Shown piece by piece: positions 28,746 to 36,923 of a stretch of 64,000 nucleotides of DNA. Each line of letters begins with the position of its first letter. Position 1 is the first letter of the stretch. The position numbers and the translations under genes are program-made. The notes beneath the pieces are model-generated. The model did not search any database. It saw only the letters and a list, made by a program, of their open reading frames with translations, and was not told where the DNA came from. Source of the DNA: an uncultured Alphaproteobacteria bacterium (GTDB taxonomy: Bacteria > Pseudomonadota > Alphaproteobacteria > Rhodobacterales > Rhodobacteraceae); contig CACHJY010000003.1 in NCBI GenBank assembly GCA_902580265.1, forward strand, positions 18,700-82,699, in the 5' to 3' direction.

Positions 28746-29062
28746 GTAACTTTGATAAAATGATTAAGCTTATTGAAGAAAAAGACATTAAAGGGATGGA
28801 GGAGTGGCTTCATCCAGACTTCCTATTTGTAGTTGATTACGAAATGGAAACACGGGAGGAGTGGCTCAAGGAGACAAAGCGATTACTAGACGAGGATGAA
28901 TTTTCAATCCTTAACATTAAACTACTGTACGAAGACGAAAATGTTATTGTTCATCAAGGAAAGTACGATGTTGAAGGCACTCAAAACACTACCGTAAGCA
29001 CTACCCATCTCAGAGAAGGGCGACCTTGGAGGCAGTTAGTCAATAGATTAGCGGTAGGCTAA
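28742..29062 (+). CDS. NTF2-like small protein (array member 4)
   Basis: 106 residues: FDKMIKLIEEKDIKGMEEWL, HPDFLFVVDYEMETREEWLK, KLLYEDENVIVHQG, and LREGRPWRQLVNR. It ends the run of coupled genes, after which the strand changes. The HPDFLFVVDYE segment is closest to the gene at 23729 (HPDWEFQF). Function unknown. Confidence 0.6.
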   Translation: MSNFDKMIKLIEEKDIKGMEEWLHPDFLFVVDYEMETREEWLKETKRLLDEDEFSILNIKLLYEDENVIVHQGKYDVEGTQNTTVSTTHLREGRPWRQLVNRLAVG

Positions 29063-29072
29063 ATCTTTTGTT

Positions 29073-29261
29073 TTATCTGTAGTTTCTTTTTCCATCTACT
29101 CTAACACGCTGATACAACGTTTCAGGTAGATTGTAGGCTTGGTAGATATTGTTAGATATTGATGTTCTGTTTTGATAAACGGTCTTAACAACCCACTTGG
29201 CTCCTTTGAAGCCAAGAAATCCCAACATGCCGAGAAACATTAAACTTGTCATTACACACAT
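29073..29261 (-). CDS. Small single-helix membrane protein, 62 residues
   Basis: One membrane helix (SLMFLGMLGFLGFKGAKWVV) followed by a hydrophilic C-terminal part with the RVRV string (QRVRVDGKRNYR). It is convergent with the array, with 10 bases between stops. The DNA around the tail (ACTCTAACACGCT) also occurs in the 37-residue ORF at 24500, so the two may be relatives. Function unknown. Confidence 0.4.
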   Translation of the reverse strand: MCVMTSLMFLGMLGFLGFKGAKWVVKTVYQNRTSISNNIYQAYNLPETLYQRVRVDGKRNYR

Positions 29262-29343
29262 AATGTTAAGATAGCATTGGTTTTTCGATTATCAAATGCG
29301 ACATTTTGTATATTTCACAAATAAAAAAATGCCACCACCAATT

Positions 29344-29652
29344 TTAGCTTGAAATCTTTTGGGTTCTCTTGTGACCCAAACCAGCCTCAATCCATGGCTC
29401 ATCCATTGTGCAGGTAGACAGGTCAGCTAAGTCGAAAAATGTCTTCATTGTTTGACCTGAGGGCTCTACGTTTGGTCCCCATGAGCCATCATGCTCTACT
29501 ATAATTGCCACTACATTAGGATTTTGCCAATAAAACTTTGCGTCGCTAACACCTGAATTAGATTTAGCATTTTTACAAAAATTCAATGCTGCAATACCAA
29601 AGTTATCTCTATTAGCACCACTTTTCATTTCCCATTTTGAGACCTGCAACAT
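29344..29652 (-). CDS. Small alpha/beta barrel-like protein, 102 residues
   Basis: 102 residues beginning MLQVSKWEMKSGANRDNFG, with alternating strands and helices (SDAKFYWQNPNVVAIIVEHD; SGQTMKTFFDLADLSTCTM) and a Trp-rich end. This looks like a ferredoxin-like (ABM/EthD or DUF1330 kind) domain. The AGLGHKRTQK tail is hydrophilic. No catalytic residue is identifiable; it faces against the array. Confidence 0.45.
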   Translation of the reverse strand: MLQVSKWEMKSGANRDNFGIAALNFCKNAKSNSGVSDAKFYWQNPNVVAIIVEHDGSWGPNVEPSGQTMKTFFDLADLSTCTMDEPWIEAGLGHKRTQKISS

Positions 29653-30011
29653 TTAATGTTCCTCCCTTATTAAGTTTCATATATGGATTATTTAAACAAA
29701 TTTAAATCTTGTGGTCAATTTTTGAAAAAATTTTCAGATAGAGCATATAAATTAGTAATATTGTAGCCTTGAAACTTTTCCGGTAGGTTGAAATCCTATT
29801 TGCAGGACACCTCCACGAGATACTTCCTGTAAACCCTCTATGCCCCAGCTTGGGAAGGGTAGACAAAAATTAAGCATGCTCAAAAGAAAATGTTTTATCA
29901 ATTAGTTCTCATTTATGCATTTGAGAAAAAATATATTTTCTAAAATATTGACAAAATGGACATATTCAAATAAATAAGTTCACTTTTAATACTATTTCTT
30001 ATGAGAATTTT
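29653..30011. other. Spacer with a right-arm-like repeat relic
   Basis: 359 bases without a gene. At 29827-29868 lies a stretch (CTGTAAACCCTC, later TTGGGAAGGGTAGACAAAA) that resembles the segments before copies B and C (CTGTAAAACCCCAC and GGAAGGGATAGACC; TAGGGGTAGACC). It therefore looks like a decayed right arm of a further integrated unit, with no tRNA copy left at its end. The rest is AT-rich and shows nothing I can name. Confidence 0.4.
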
Positions 30012-30458
30012 ATGGAAACAATACTAATTGAGTCTGGGTATTATTCCCATTTATTTAATGATGACCCTGTAAGGCCTCACTTAACAGAAGAATTTAGGTT
30101 ATCCAACAATAGGCTGGGATTAGCTTTAATTGATAATCATAATTGTAAGGCAGCAGTCTGCATCGCAATTTCTAACGAAGTTCCAACAAATGAAATTGAA
30201 TTAGATGAGTTCTCCTCGGACCAGACAGGCATTGAAAAATCGATAGCGATATTTTACACAATTTGGAGTTACGATAAAGGATGTGGTCGAAAGATGTTAT
30301 TTAATGCTGTAGATTGGCTTCAAAAGAATAGACCTGAAATTAAGCGCTTTGTTACGCTGAGCCCAAAGAACAATATGGCAAGAAATTTTCATCTTAAAAA
30401 TGGAGCTAAAGAATTAAGTGTTAATTCAGATTCACTTAACTTCGAGTACTTTATATAG
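30012..30458 (+). CDS. GNAT-like acetyltransferase, 148 residues
   Basis: The protein shows a GNAT-like core: LGLALIDNHNCKAAVCIAI (strands), IAIFYTIWSYDKGCGRKMLF as the acetyl-CoA-binding motif A (Gly-x-Gly next to a Lys/Arg), and FVTLSPKNNMARNFHLKNGA as motif B. Family members transfer acetyl groups from acetyl-CoA to amines. The substrate cannot be inferred. It lies between the relic arm at 29827 and copy B, so it may be single-gene cargo of an older unit. Confidence 0.65.
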   Translation: METILIESGYYSHLFNDDPVRPHLTEEFRLSNNRLGLALIDNHNCKAAVCIAISNEVPTNEIELDEFSSDQTGIEKSIAIFYTIWSYDKGCGRKMLFNAVDWLQKNRPEIKRFVTLSPKNNMARNFHLKNGAKELSVNSDSLNFEYFI

Positions 30459-30801
30459 ATTACGGTTCTGTTCAATTATTTCTACATTATAACTTGCAGT
30501 CCACGAACATACTACTGTAAAACCCCACTGTTTCATGCGTGGAAGGGATAGACCAAAATGGTTTAAATGATGCAAAAATCTATGTTAAACTATACGTAAG
30601 TAGCCAAGAAAAGCTTATCATAGTTGGTAGAGCAACTGATTTGTAATCAGTGGGTCGGGAGTTCGAGTCTCTCTGGGGGCACCATCCAGTTATAATAGTA
30701 GTTTTATTTACTTGGCTTAGATGAAACTTAGTCAAGGAGGGTAAAACAAATAATAGACAAAAGTCGATAAAAGTTCTATTTTAGAACTAAAAATTTTTGG
30801 G
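30459..30801. other. Junction region between two tandem islands
   Basis: 343 bases containing the right arm of island 1 (ATAGACCAAA at 30548-30557; TAGCCAAGAAAAGCTTATCA at 30601-30620), copy B of the tRNA 3' end (30625-30692), and the left arm of island 2 (TTTATTTACTTGGCTT, TTAGTCAAGGAGGGTA and a degraded GTAAAACAAATAATAGACAA). Each part corresponds to a part of copies A and C. Confidence 0.8.
30625..30692 (+). repeat. Tandem-junction attachment site (copy B)
   Basis: Identical over 68 bases to 22140-22207. Upstream it shares the right arm (TAGCCAAGAAAAGCTTATCATAG) with copy C, downstream the integrase-side arm with copy A. It is thus a hybrid site formed when two related elements integrated at the same tRNA. 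The 5' half of the tRNA is missing, so it is not a functional gene. Confidence 0.85.
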
Positions 30802-31917
30802 ATGGCTCCTTTGAAATATATAATTTTAGCTATTGCAATGATCATGTGTTTGAAGCCAGTTTTAGCAAAATCTTCTGAAGATTTAATACGTGAAAAGTTA
30901 AGTCGAAGTTATTTGGATCATTTTCAGAAACAAATCAGCATGTATATAGGACCGCCGTCAGTTGATTTTAAAGACCTCAACGAAAAAATTGACTATATGA
31001 AACCTGAATATTGGTACGTGTTTGGCAAAGGAAATTCTATTACAAAATATATACCAAATGAATTAAATCAATTTGAGCTAGAAGAGAAGAAGGTCGCTGT
31101 ATTCTATTTGCATTCTGCTATTTATTGGGGGTCTGAAAGATGGAATGCTAATATCGATGACGAGGCGAACAGTATAGTAGAAAACCTTTTGCTAGTAAAT
31201 CATGCTTCAATTTTTTCCGCTTGCTGCGAAATCTATGCCCCAAAAAGGAGAAGCGCGCACACATACTCCTCTATAGATAGAACAGGTAATGGAGAAAAGG
31301 CAATACTCCTTGATTATAATGACTCCAGAGCAGCATTTAAAACTTTTCTTGAAATTAACAAAGGTAAGGCATTCATTTTAGCGGGCCACAGTAGCGGCTC
31401 GGCTATGTTGGCATTATTAATAAATGAATTTCAGGAGAAGGAAGATTTTAATCATTTAGTAGCAGCCTATTTACTAGGATGGAACATTCGAAGTGATCAC
31501 TTTAGGACTCTACCAGGTTGCCAACATAAGACGCAAACAAAATGCTTTCTGGGTTGGAACAGCACAATGAATAATTCAACTCCAATTTGGAAAGGTGAGA
31601 AAAATCTATTTTGTTCTAATCCCATATCTGCAAAGCAGGGCAATGAGAAAATTCCTTTCAAAAGGTCTCTTGGTGCAATGCCTTTTTCTGACTATTCGTC
31701 TTCGGATCTTAGAGAGGAGAAAAAACGCCAACTAAAAAATCTTAAAGGTTCAGTCTACTGCAAAGATGGACATCTTATTGTAGAGGGGGATCTTTATTTG
31801 CAATTCCCTTATAGGTTTTTTAATTTACATTCTTACGACTACGGTCTTTTTTATGGAGATATAATGAAAGACTCCCTGACAAGGGTAGAATCATTTTTTT
31901 CTCAGATTGACAACTAA
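30802..31917 (+). CDS. DUF3089 family alpha/beta-hydrolase-like exported protein
   Basis: A signal peptide (residues 1-22, YIILAIAMIMCLKPVLA) precedes a 371-residue alpha/beta-fold protein of the DUF3089 kind: KVAVFYLHSAIYWGSERWNA, NHASIFSACCEIYAPKRRSA and the nucleophile-elbow-like ILAGHSSGSAML (Ser about residue 197). Family members lie near lipid or lasso-peptide genes and are presumed lipases or esterases. Three conserved Cys (CCE; GCQHKTQTKC) may form disulfides after export. The gene lies alone in island 2. Confidence 0.8.
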   Translation: MAPLKYIILAIAMIMCLKPVLAKSSEDLIREKLSRSYLDHFQKQISMYIGPPSVDFKDLNEKIDYMKPEYWYVFGKGNSITKYIPNELNQFELEEKKVAVFYLHSAIYWGSERWNANIDDEANSIVENLLLVNHASIFSACCEIYAPKRRSAHTYSSIDRTGNGEKAILLDYNDSRAAFKTFLEINKGKAFILAGHSSGSAMLALLINEFQEKEDFNHLVAAYLLGWNIRSDHFRTLPGCQHKTQTKCFLGWNSTMNNSTPIWKGEKNLFCSNPISAKQGNEKIPFKRSLGAMPFSDYSSSDLREEKKRQLKNLKGSVYCKDGHLIVEGDLYLQFPYRFFNLHSYDYGLFYGDIMKDSLTRVESFFSQIDN

Positions 31918-31989
31918 TTTCCATCAACTCATCTGCTGTAGACTCCAAGAACATAATACTTGAGTACCCCCCAGTGGTGTGGCATAGGG

Positions 31990-32011
31990 GTAGACCAAAT
32001 GGTAGACCAAA
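31990..32011 (+). repeat. Right-end pair of GTAGACCAAA repeats
   Basis: Copies at 31990-31999 and 32002-32011, spaced 12 bases as in the pair at 22256-22277. The whole 22-base block is identical between the two sites. Such end-specific repeats are expected of integrase arm sites. Confidence 0.5.
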
Positions 32012-32079
32012 AGTGGTTAATTTAAGCTTAAGTTTGTGATAATCTATTTTAGGAATAGCCAAGAAAAGCTCATCATAAC

Positions 32080-32139
32080 TGGTAGAGCAACTGATTTGTG
32101 AAGAGTGGGTCAGGAGTTCGAGTCTCTCTGGGGGAACCA
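32080..32139 (+). repeat. Right attachment site (copy C, attR)
   Basis: 60 bases resembling the tRNA 3' part with five substitutions (TGTGAAGAGTGGG in place of TGTAATCAGTGGG; GGGAACC in place of GGCACC). The anticodon stem is disrupted, so it cannot be a tRNA. The sequence downstream differs from copies A and B and is the ancestral chromosome side. Confidence 0.75.
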
Positions 32140-32140
32140 T

Positions 32141-32331
32141 GTTTCATAGGCTAAACATAATTCTTCGTCATGAGTAGCAAAGGTTCTTCTTAAATCATGA
32201 AATGTAAAATTTAGATGGGTAGCTTTCCTAATTCTGTCTAATTGAGATTTTGGTTCTGTCATGTGAGTACCAGTTCTCTCGGAAGGGAACACAAAGTCGC
32301 TATCCTTTGCAAATTTATGATGGCGATGAAT
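32141..32331 (-). pseudogene. Fragment of a second tyrosine integrase
   Basis: Minus-strand open frame reading HHKFAKDSDFVFPSERTGTH, then LNFTFHDLRRTFATHDEE. The string FHDLRRTFAT is the HxLR active-site box of tyrosine recombinases, and FVFPS before it is typical. The C-terminal part with the catalytic Tyr is absent; the frame reads into copy C of the att sequence and then stops. It is the remains of an older integrase cut off when another element integrated. Confidence 0.75.
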
Positions 32332-32429
32332 TTACTTATATTTACCCAGCGCATGTAACTATTAATGGACATGAAATTGTCGGAAAAGAATTCCTTAAAT
32401 TATAGTATTTCTTTAAATTAATGTTTTGT

Positions 32430-34169
32430 CTAAACTTGTTCTACTTCTAGTTTTTCGTCTAGCTGCTGCATTACAGTTGTAGAAGAGTTGGATCTAAAAT
32501 CTCTATTTCCAGATATTACAGTTAACTCATTTTTATCTATATCGGTAAGATGTCTTTTATATCTGTTATACATACTTGCCGCACGTTGGTCTGTTCTCAA
32601 GAGGTGAATGATTTTCTTCATGTATTTATTTGATAATTTGAAGTCTCTTTTCCCTTTAAAGCATATGTAAATCATATAAAGAGCAACAACATGGTAGGGG
32701 TATTGATCTGAAATATTTTGAAACATCTTTAACGCTTTAGTGTAGTTGAAGACTTTAACATTGTAATTGTCTATGAAATTTATCATAATATTAGCATCAT
32801 ACAGTAGATCATTGAGCTCCTCTTTAGATATCTCTTTCGTATCAAATTCCCTAAGTCCATAAGCAGTTTGATTCCACTGATCTGGTGTGTGATTAATATA
32901 ACCCTCAGCTAACATTTCCTCATATAAAGGAGTTCCAACAAGTGGTTTTACAGCATTGAACGTGCACCAATCTGAGTTAATCTTCTTTGCAAACTCAATC
33001 GTTTCAAAGATCATCTCTTTTGTCTCCCCCGGGAAGCCTAGTATAAAGAAACAAACAGTAGGTACGTCTCGTTCACGAAACATATTGATAACTGCGGGCA
33101 CGGTATCTAAATTAACTCGCTTTTTCATAATATTTTGATTTACATGCTTTGAACCAGACTCTACCGCTAAGTATGCAGTTTCGAGTCCTGTCTTACATAG
33201 CGCGTCAACAACGGGCTCATTGAGAGTATTTACCGAAAGCGCATTTTTCACGCTTAAACCCATCTCAGGAATATTAAGCGATTGTAATTCACTTAACATT
33301 TCAACAGTTCTATCTTTATGAACTGTAAACATATCATCTTGAATTACGAATTCAGTAACGCCAAAGTTCGAATGTAAACCCGTTATAGCTTTTTTTACCC
33401 AGTCAACTCCAAAATACCTCATTTTTCTACCGTGAAGAGTAAATGATGAACAAAATGTACAATGGAAGGGGCACCCTCGAGAAGTCATAATAGAACAAGA
33501 GTATTTAGGAGAGTCATATAAAAATAATTCAGACATACTTCTTTTATAACGTGACATATCAAATAAATGCCAACTAGGCAAAGGAAGGTTTTCTAGAATT
33601 GGATACTCGCTTATTTTTAGTGACTCTTTGCCAAACTCAAATTCTTTTGAGTAAACTCCCTTAATCGCTAGAGCTTTACGTGCCTCTCCACTTGCAATCA
33701 ATTTTAATAGCTGGGCAAAGGACTCTTCTGCTTCGCCTCGCACAACATAATCTAGAGAATGAGTTTCTAAAAGTTCTGCTGTTATGTTCGTAGAATGGGT
33801 GCCTCCTGCAATACTGATTGCATTAGGCCACTTCTTGTTAAGTATTTTTTCACATCTCACAAAAAAATCATGTTGAGTAGAGAAATTCATTGAATATGCA
33901 AGAATGGCTGGTTCATAGGAGTATTTAGAGGCAAGAGAAACAATAAAATTTTCATACGATCCGTAAGTAGGTCCGTTTTCTAGTTCAATGCAGTAGTCTA
34001 GACATTCTACGCTTCCGATATAATCTTGTTTTTCCAAAACAGAGGCCAGATGAACAATTCCGAGAGGGACTTGAGCCATGTAAGGCGAGGGTTTCACTTT
34101 AAAACAGGCCTCCACATTCTTTGGGCTTATAGTAGGAAAGTTTACAAATAATACGCTTAATTTTTTCAT
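32430..34169 (-). CDS. B12-binding radical SAM enzyme
   Basis: A 579-residue protein whose N-terminal 160 residues form a cobalamin-binding-like Rossmann domain (LFVNFPTISP; ISIAGGTHSTNITAE). Radical SAM domain: the CxxxCxxC motif is at Cys233, Cys237, Cys240 (TSRGCPFHCTFCSS), with SAM-binding VESGSKHVNQNIMKKR later. The last roughly 150 residues are an extra helical domain (LKMFQNISDQYPYHVVALYM). The architecture is like BchE and HpnR, which modify lipids or cofactors. It is divergent from an acyl-CoA ligase, which suggests modification of a fatty or polyketide-type substrate (inference). Confidence 0.85.
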   Translation of the reverse strand: MKKLSVLFVNFPTISPKNVEACFKVKPSPYMAQVPLGIVHLASVLEKQDYIGSVECLDYCIELENGPTYGSYENFIVSLASKYSYEPAILAYSMNFSTQHDFFVRCEKILNKKWPNAISIAGGTHSTNITAELLETHSLDYVVRGEAEESFAQLLKLIASGEARKALAIKGVYSKEFEFGKESLKISEYPILENLPLPSWHLFDMSRYKRSMSELFLYDSPKYSCSIMTSRGCPFHCTFCSSFTLHGRKMRYFGVDWVKKAITGLHSNFGVTEFVIQDDMFTVHKDRTVEMLSELQSLNIPEMGLSVKNALSVNTLNEPVVDALCKTGLETAYLAVESGSKHVNQNIMKKRVNLDTVPAVINMFRERDVPTVCFFILGFPGETKEMIFETIEFAKKINSDWCTFNAVKPLVGTPLYEEMLAEGYINHTPDQWNQTAYGLREFDTKEISKEELNDLLYDANIMINFIDNYNVKVFNYTKALKMFQNISDQYPYHVVALYMIYICFKGKRDFKLSNKYMKKIIHLLRTDQRAASMYNRYKRHLTDIDKNELTVISGNRDFRSNSSTTVMQQLDEKLEVEQV

Positions 34170-34382
34170 TTTCTACCTACAGCTTTTTCTAACTTAAAAC
34201 CATCTTAGATGCAGGAAAAGTATCATAATAGTATCATAGCAAAATGAACAGGGATATTCTATAAAAACCATCTAACTATTGTATATTAGAGTTCGGGAGT
34301 TTCGATATCTATAATAAAATCGAATTCAAAAACACTAAATAAAACCATTGAAATCTTATATTTTTCTGATTGTAATTGAGTA

Positions 34383-35855
34383 ATGAAAAACAATTTAAAA
34401 AATGCAAACGTACTCGACCTATTACTTTACACCGCTAAGAATTCGCCAAAAGTAACATATTGTAAATCATCTTCGCATCAATTCACTTATGAGCAATTTG
34501 TCTTCGCTTGTATTAGGCTTTCAAATCAAATAAGAAAAAAAAAATTGAAGAATAGAACTATTGCAATCCTTCTTCCAAATTCAATCTTATTTTTATTGAC
34601 CTATTTTGCCATTCTATTATCTGGAAATACCCCCGCATTATTAAACTATTTATTACCTGAATTTGCGCTGAGAAAACTATTAGACAATTTACAGCCATCT
34701 TTAGTTATCTCTGACAAAGAACTAAAAGAACACCAATGTCTAACGATTGAATTAGAAGATTATTCAGCTTTAGAATTGACAGATATTGAAGAAGTAAGTA
34801 ATCCCTGTAATGCTAAAAACATAGGTGCTATTTTATTTTCTGGAGGTACAACTGGTGTTCCCAAGCAAATAAATCATTCTCACAAATGTATAATTTCAAT
34901 GATTGAAGGGATGGAATGGGGATGGCCAACCAGATCAAACGAGAAATGGCTTGTAATTGCGCCATTTACTCATATTTATGGATTTCTAACTGGAGTAACC
35001 AACCCGCTCTTGAGGGGAGGTTCAGTTTTCATTCCGGAAGCTTTTGAACCAACTCTCATCGTTGAAAAGCTCAAAAGTGAAAGAATAAATGTATTCGGTG
35101 GAGGTCCACCAGCTATTTATCAAGCACTGCTCTCTATTGAAAATTTTGAAAAAAGCCAGGTACCGGATTTGAGAGTATGCCCCGGCGGAGGAGCACCATT
35201 CCCTATAGCTGTTCATAAAATGTGGCTGGAGAGAATTGGTGTTCCTATTTATGAGGGCTATGGAATGACTGAGATTGCTCCTATATCTGTAAATACAATT
35301 GAGAATGGAACTAAGCTCGGGTCAGTAGGTAAGGCGGTTCCAAATACTATAATTGAAATAGTTGATATAGAAACTGGACGGCATGAACTTAAACACGGGG
35401 AAGTAGGTGAGATCCGGGTTAAAGGTCCTCATATGATGCTGAAATATGAAGGAAATGCTGATGAGACTAAAGATACTGTTAGAAATGGGTTTATTTACAC
35501 AGGCGATATTGGAGTGCTAGATAGTGATGGCTTTTTATCTATAACCGATAGAAAAAAAGATGTGATATTTGTTAAAGGCTTTAATGTATTCCCAAGAGAA
35601 ATTGAAGAACAATTAATGTCTCAATCAAATATTTCTTCTGTGTGTGTTGTTGGCAAAAAGGATGATAGGAGTGGTGAGACGCCAGTTGCATTTATTACGT
35701 TTAAAACTGCAATGGATATCTCTATCATTAAGAAATATTGTGTAGACACAATGTTACCATATAAGGTTCCTTCGGAATTCATAGTTTTAGAAAATTTACC
35801 GCTAACCCCAGCAAAAAAAGTTGATAGAGCAGCCTTAAAGAACAGGTTAATTTGA
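34383..35855 (+). CDS. AMP-dependent acyl-CoA synthetase/ligase
   Basis: 490-residue ANL superfamily adenylating enzyme. The phosphate-binding motif FSGGTTGVPKQ is at about residues 152-162, YEGYGMTEIAPIS and YTGDIGVLDSDGF are in the core, and the C-terminal ends with the catalytic Lys region LPLTPAKKVDRAALKNR. It activates a carboxylic acid as acyl-AMP and then acyl-CoA. The substrate is unclear: medium- to long-chain acids are most common for this size. It is divergent from the radical SAM gene across 213 bases, in which I see no clear operator. Confidence 0.88.
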   Translation: MKNNLKNANVLDLLLYTAKNSPKVTYCKSSSHQFTYEQFVFACIRLSNQIRKKKLKNRTIAILLPNSILFLLTYFAILLSGNTPALLNYLLPEFALRKLLDNLQPSLVISDKELKEHQCLTIELEDYSALELTDIEEVSNPCNAKNIGAILFSGGTTGVPKQINHSHKCIISMIEGMEWGWPTRSNEKWLVIAPFTHIYGFLTGVTNPLLRGGSVFIPEAFEPTLIVEKLKSERINVFGGGPPAIYQALLSIENFEKSQVPDLRVCPGGGAPFPIAVHKMWLERIGVPIYEGYGMTEIAPISVNTIENGTKLGSVGKAVPNTIIEIVDIETGRHELKHGEVGEIRVKGPHMMLKYEGNADETKDTVRNGFIYTGDIGVLDSDGFLSITDRKKDVIFVKGFNVFPREIEEQLMSQSNISSVCVVGKKDDRSGETPVAFITFKTAMDISIIKKYCVDTMLPYKVPSEFIVLENLPLTPAKKVDRAALKNRLI

Positions 35856-35877
35856 TTGCAGAGCCTTTGAGTAAAAA

Positions 35878-36840
35878 TTAATACTTAGCAGATATCAACC
35901 TGAAATGTTTATCCATATTTATATTTCTTCCACACATAAGAGCTACGGCAGGCCCTGTAGGGTTAAATTTTTTATTCAAAAGCGATGCGATAGCCACTGC
36001 TCCAGCCCCCTCAACTATTTGTGACTCACGCCAGTAGGCATAGTGAATTCCTTCTGCAATTTCTTTTTCACTTACAAGAACTATCTCATCGACTAGTTCT
36101 TTTGTAAGATCAAAAGTGTATTTATTATTAAGACCAATTCCTCCTGTTAAAGCATCGGCCAAGCTTTCTTCTTCTTTTACAAAAATCGGTTTTCCAGCTT
36201 TTTGAGATTCATACATTGCAGCGCCCCTATCCATAGAAACTCCAATAACTTTTAATTTTGGGTTCAAGCCTTTTAATGCTTTAGCCACTCCACAAATTAG
36301 TCCACCCCCAGACAAGGGCACAAAAGCAAAATTTAGTTCGGGAACTTGTCGATGAATCTCAATGCCCAGGGTTCCCTGACCTGCAATAACATCAATGTTA
36401 TCAAATGGTGAAATGTAGGTCATGCCCTCATCAATTGAAAGTCTATCAGCTTCCATTTGTGCTTCATCTTGATTTGCCCCACTCAATCTTACTTCAGCGC
36501 CTAGAGCTTTTATCCCTTCTATCTTATTTCTAGGTACTAGTTCTGACATGCATATTATACATCTAATTTTCATCAAATTGGCGGCAAAAGCCAGACCTCT
36601 ACCATGGTTTCCAGTAGATAAGGCGACAACTCCTGCTTTTTTGTGTTCCGGCTTAAGGTTTGATATCGCGTTTATAGCACCTCTGATTTTAAAGCTTCCA
36701 GTTACTTGTTGGTTTTCTAATTTTAAATATATTTTTTCACCAATAGCTTTCGATAAAGTCGTTGAAGAAATCACTGGGGTCGTGACTATATGCTTGGAAA
36801 CTATCTTCTCAGCATTTACTATGTCTTGAAATGAAAGCAT
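35878..36840 (-). CDS. PLP-dependent threonine/serine dehydratase (TdcB-like)
   Basis: Fold-type II PLP enzyme of 320 residues. The Schiff-base Lys51 is in VTGSFKIRGA, the substrate/PLP-phosphate loop in LSTGNHGRGLAFAAN and VPLSGGGLICGVA. There is no ACT regulatory domain, so it is a catabolic type (TdcB) or a related dehydratase such as EutB of ectoine degradation or threo-3-hydroxyaspartate dehydratase. It is divergent from a 3-hydroxyisobutyrate-dehydrogenase-like gene across an 83-base gap. Confidence 0.87.
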   Translation of the reverse strand: MLSFQDIVNAEKIVSKHIVTTPVISSTTLSKAIGEKIYLKLENQQVTGSFKIRGAINAISNLKPEHKKAGVVALSTGNHGRGLAFAANLMKIRCIICMSELVPRNKIEGIKALGAEVRLSGANQDEAQMEADRLSIDEGMTYISPFDNIDVIAGQGTLGIEIHRQVPELNFAFVPLSGGGLICGVAKALKGLNPKLKVIGVSMDRGAAMYESQKAGKPIFVKEEESLADALTGGIGLNNKYTFDLTKELVDEIVLVSEKEIAEGIHYAYWRESQIVEGAGAVAIASLLNKKFNPTGPAVALMCGRNINMDKHFRLISAKY

Positions 36841-36923
36841 GTTTGTTCGTTTCCACGTTAACTGAGCGCCGGGTTAAAATTATCTTAGTTTTTATTATGG
36901 CTTTTTTTTGATACGATAACAAT

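Larger units (their letters stand above)
22140..30684 (+). mobile_element. Integrative genomic island 1 at tRNA-Thr
   Basis: About 8.5 kb bounded by copies A and B of the tRNA-Thr 3' end. It starts with a full tyrosine integrase, which reads away from the tRNA, and carries the NTF2-like array, the winged-helix and polymerase-like pair, tiny membrane and lipoprotein ORFs, and gene fragments (VOC, Sel1-like). No capsid, tail, conjugation or mobilisation gene is seen, so it is an integrase-driven small island rather than a prophage. A partial right-arm-like sequence at about 29827-29868 suggests it is composite. Confidence 0.75.
30625..32139 (+). mobile_element. Second, integrase-less island (about 1.5 kb) in tandem
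   Basis: Bounded by copy B and copy C. The left arm is kept but the integrase reading frame is absent; the GTAGACCAAA pair at the left end is degraded while the pair at the right end is intact. The only cargo is the DUF3089 gene. It resembles a small integrase-dependent cassette that relies on the integrase of island 1 for mobility (inference). Confidence 0.65.
31918..32429. other. Right end of island 2 and flanking remnants
   Basis: 512 bases holding, in order: a right arm with two GTAGACCAAA copies (31990-32011), TAGCCAAGAAAAGCTCATCA (32056-32075), copy C of the tRNA 3' end (32080-32139), an integrase fragment on the minus strand (32141-32331), and an open plus-strand tail at 32310-32405. 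The tail ends HVTINGHEIVGKEFLKL without its start. It is probably the 3' end of an unknown gene. Confidence 0.6.

Noticed and set aside
30625..30692. Second tRNA-Thr gene
   Set aside because: The acceptor 5' strand and D-arm 5' half are missing; it is an attachment-site copy only.
22140..32139. Prophage
   Set aside because: Apart from integrase and tiny membrane ORFs, no capsid, portal, terminase or tail gene is present.
31820..32140. Minus-strand ORF across the right att copy
   Set aside because: Same reverse-tRNA artefact overlapping the DUF3089 gene and att sequence.
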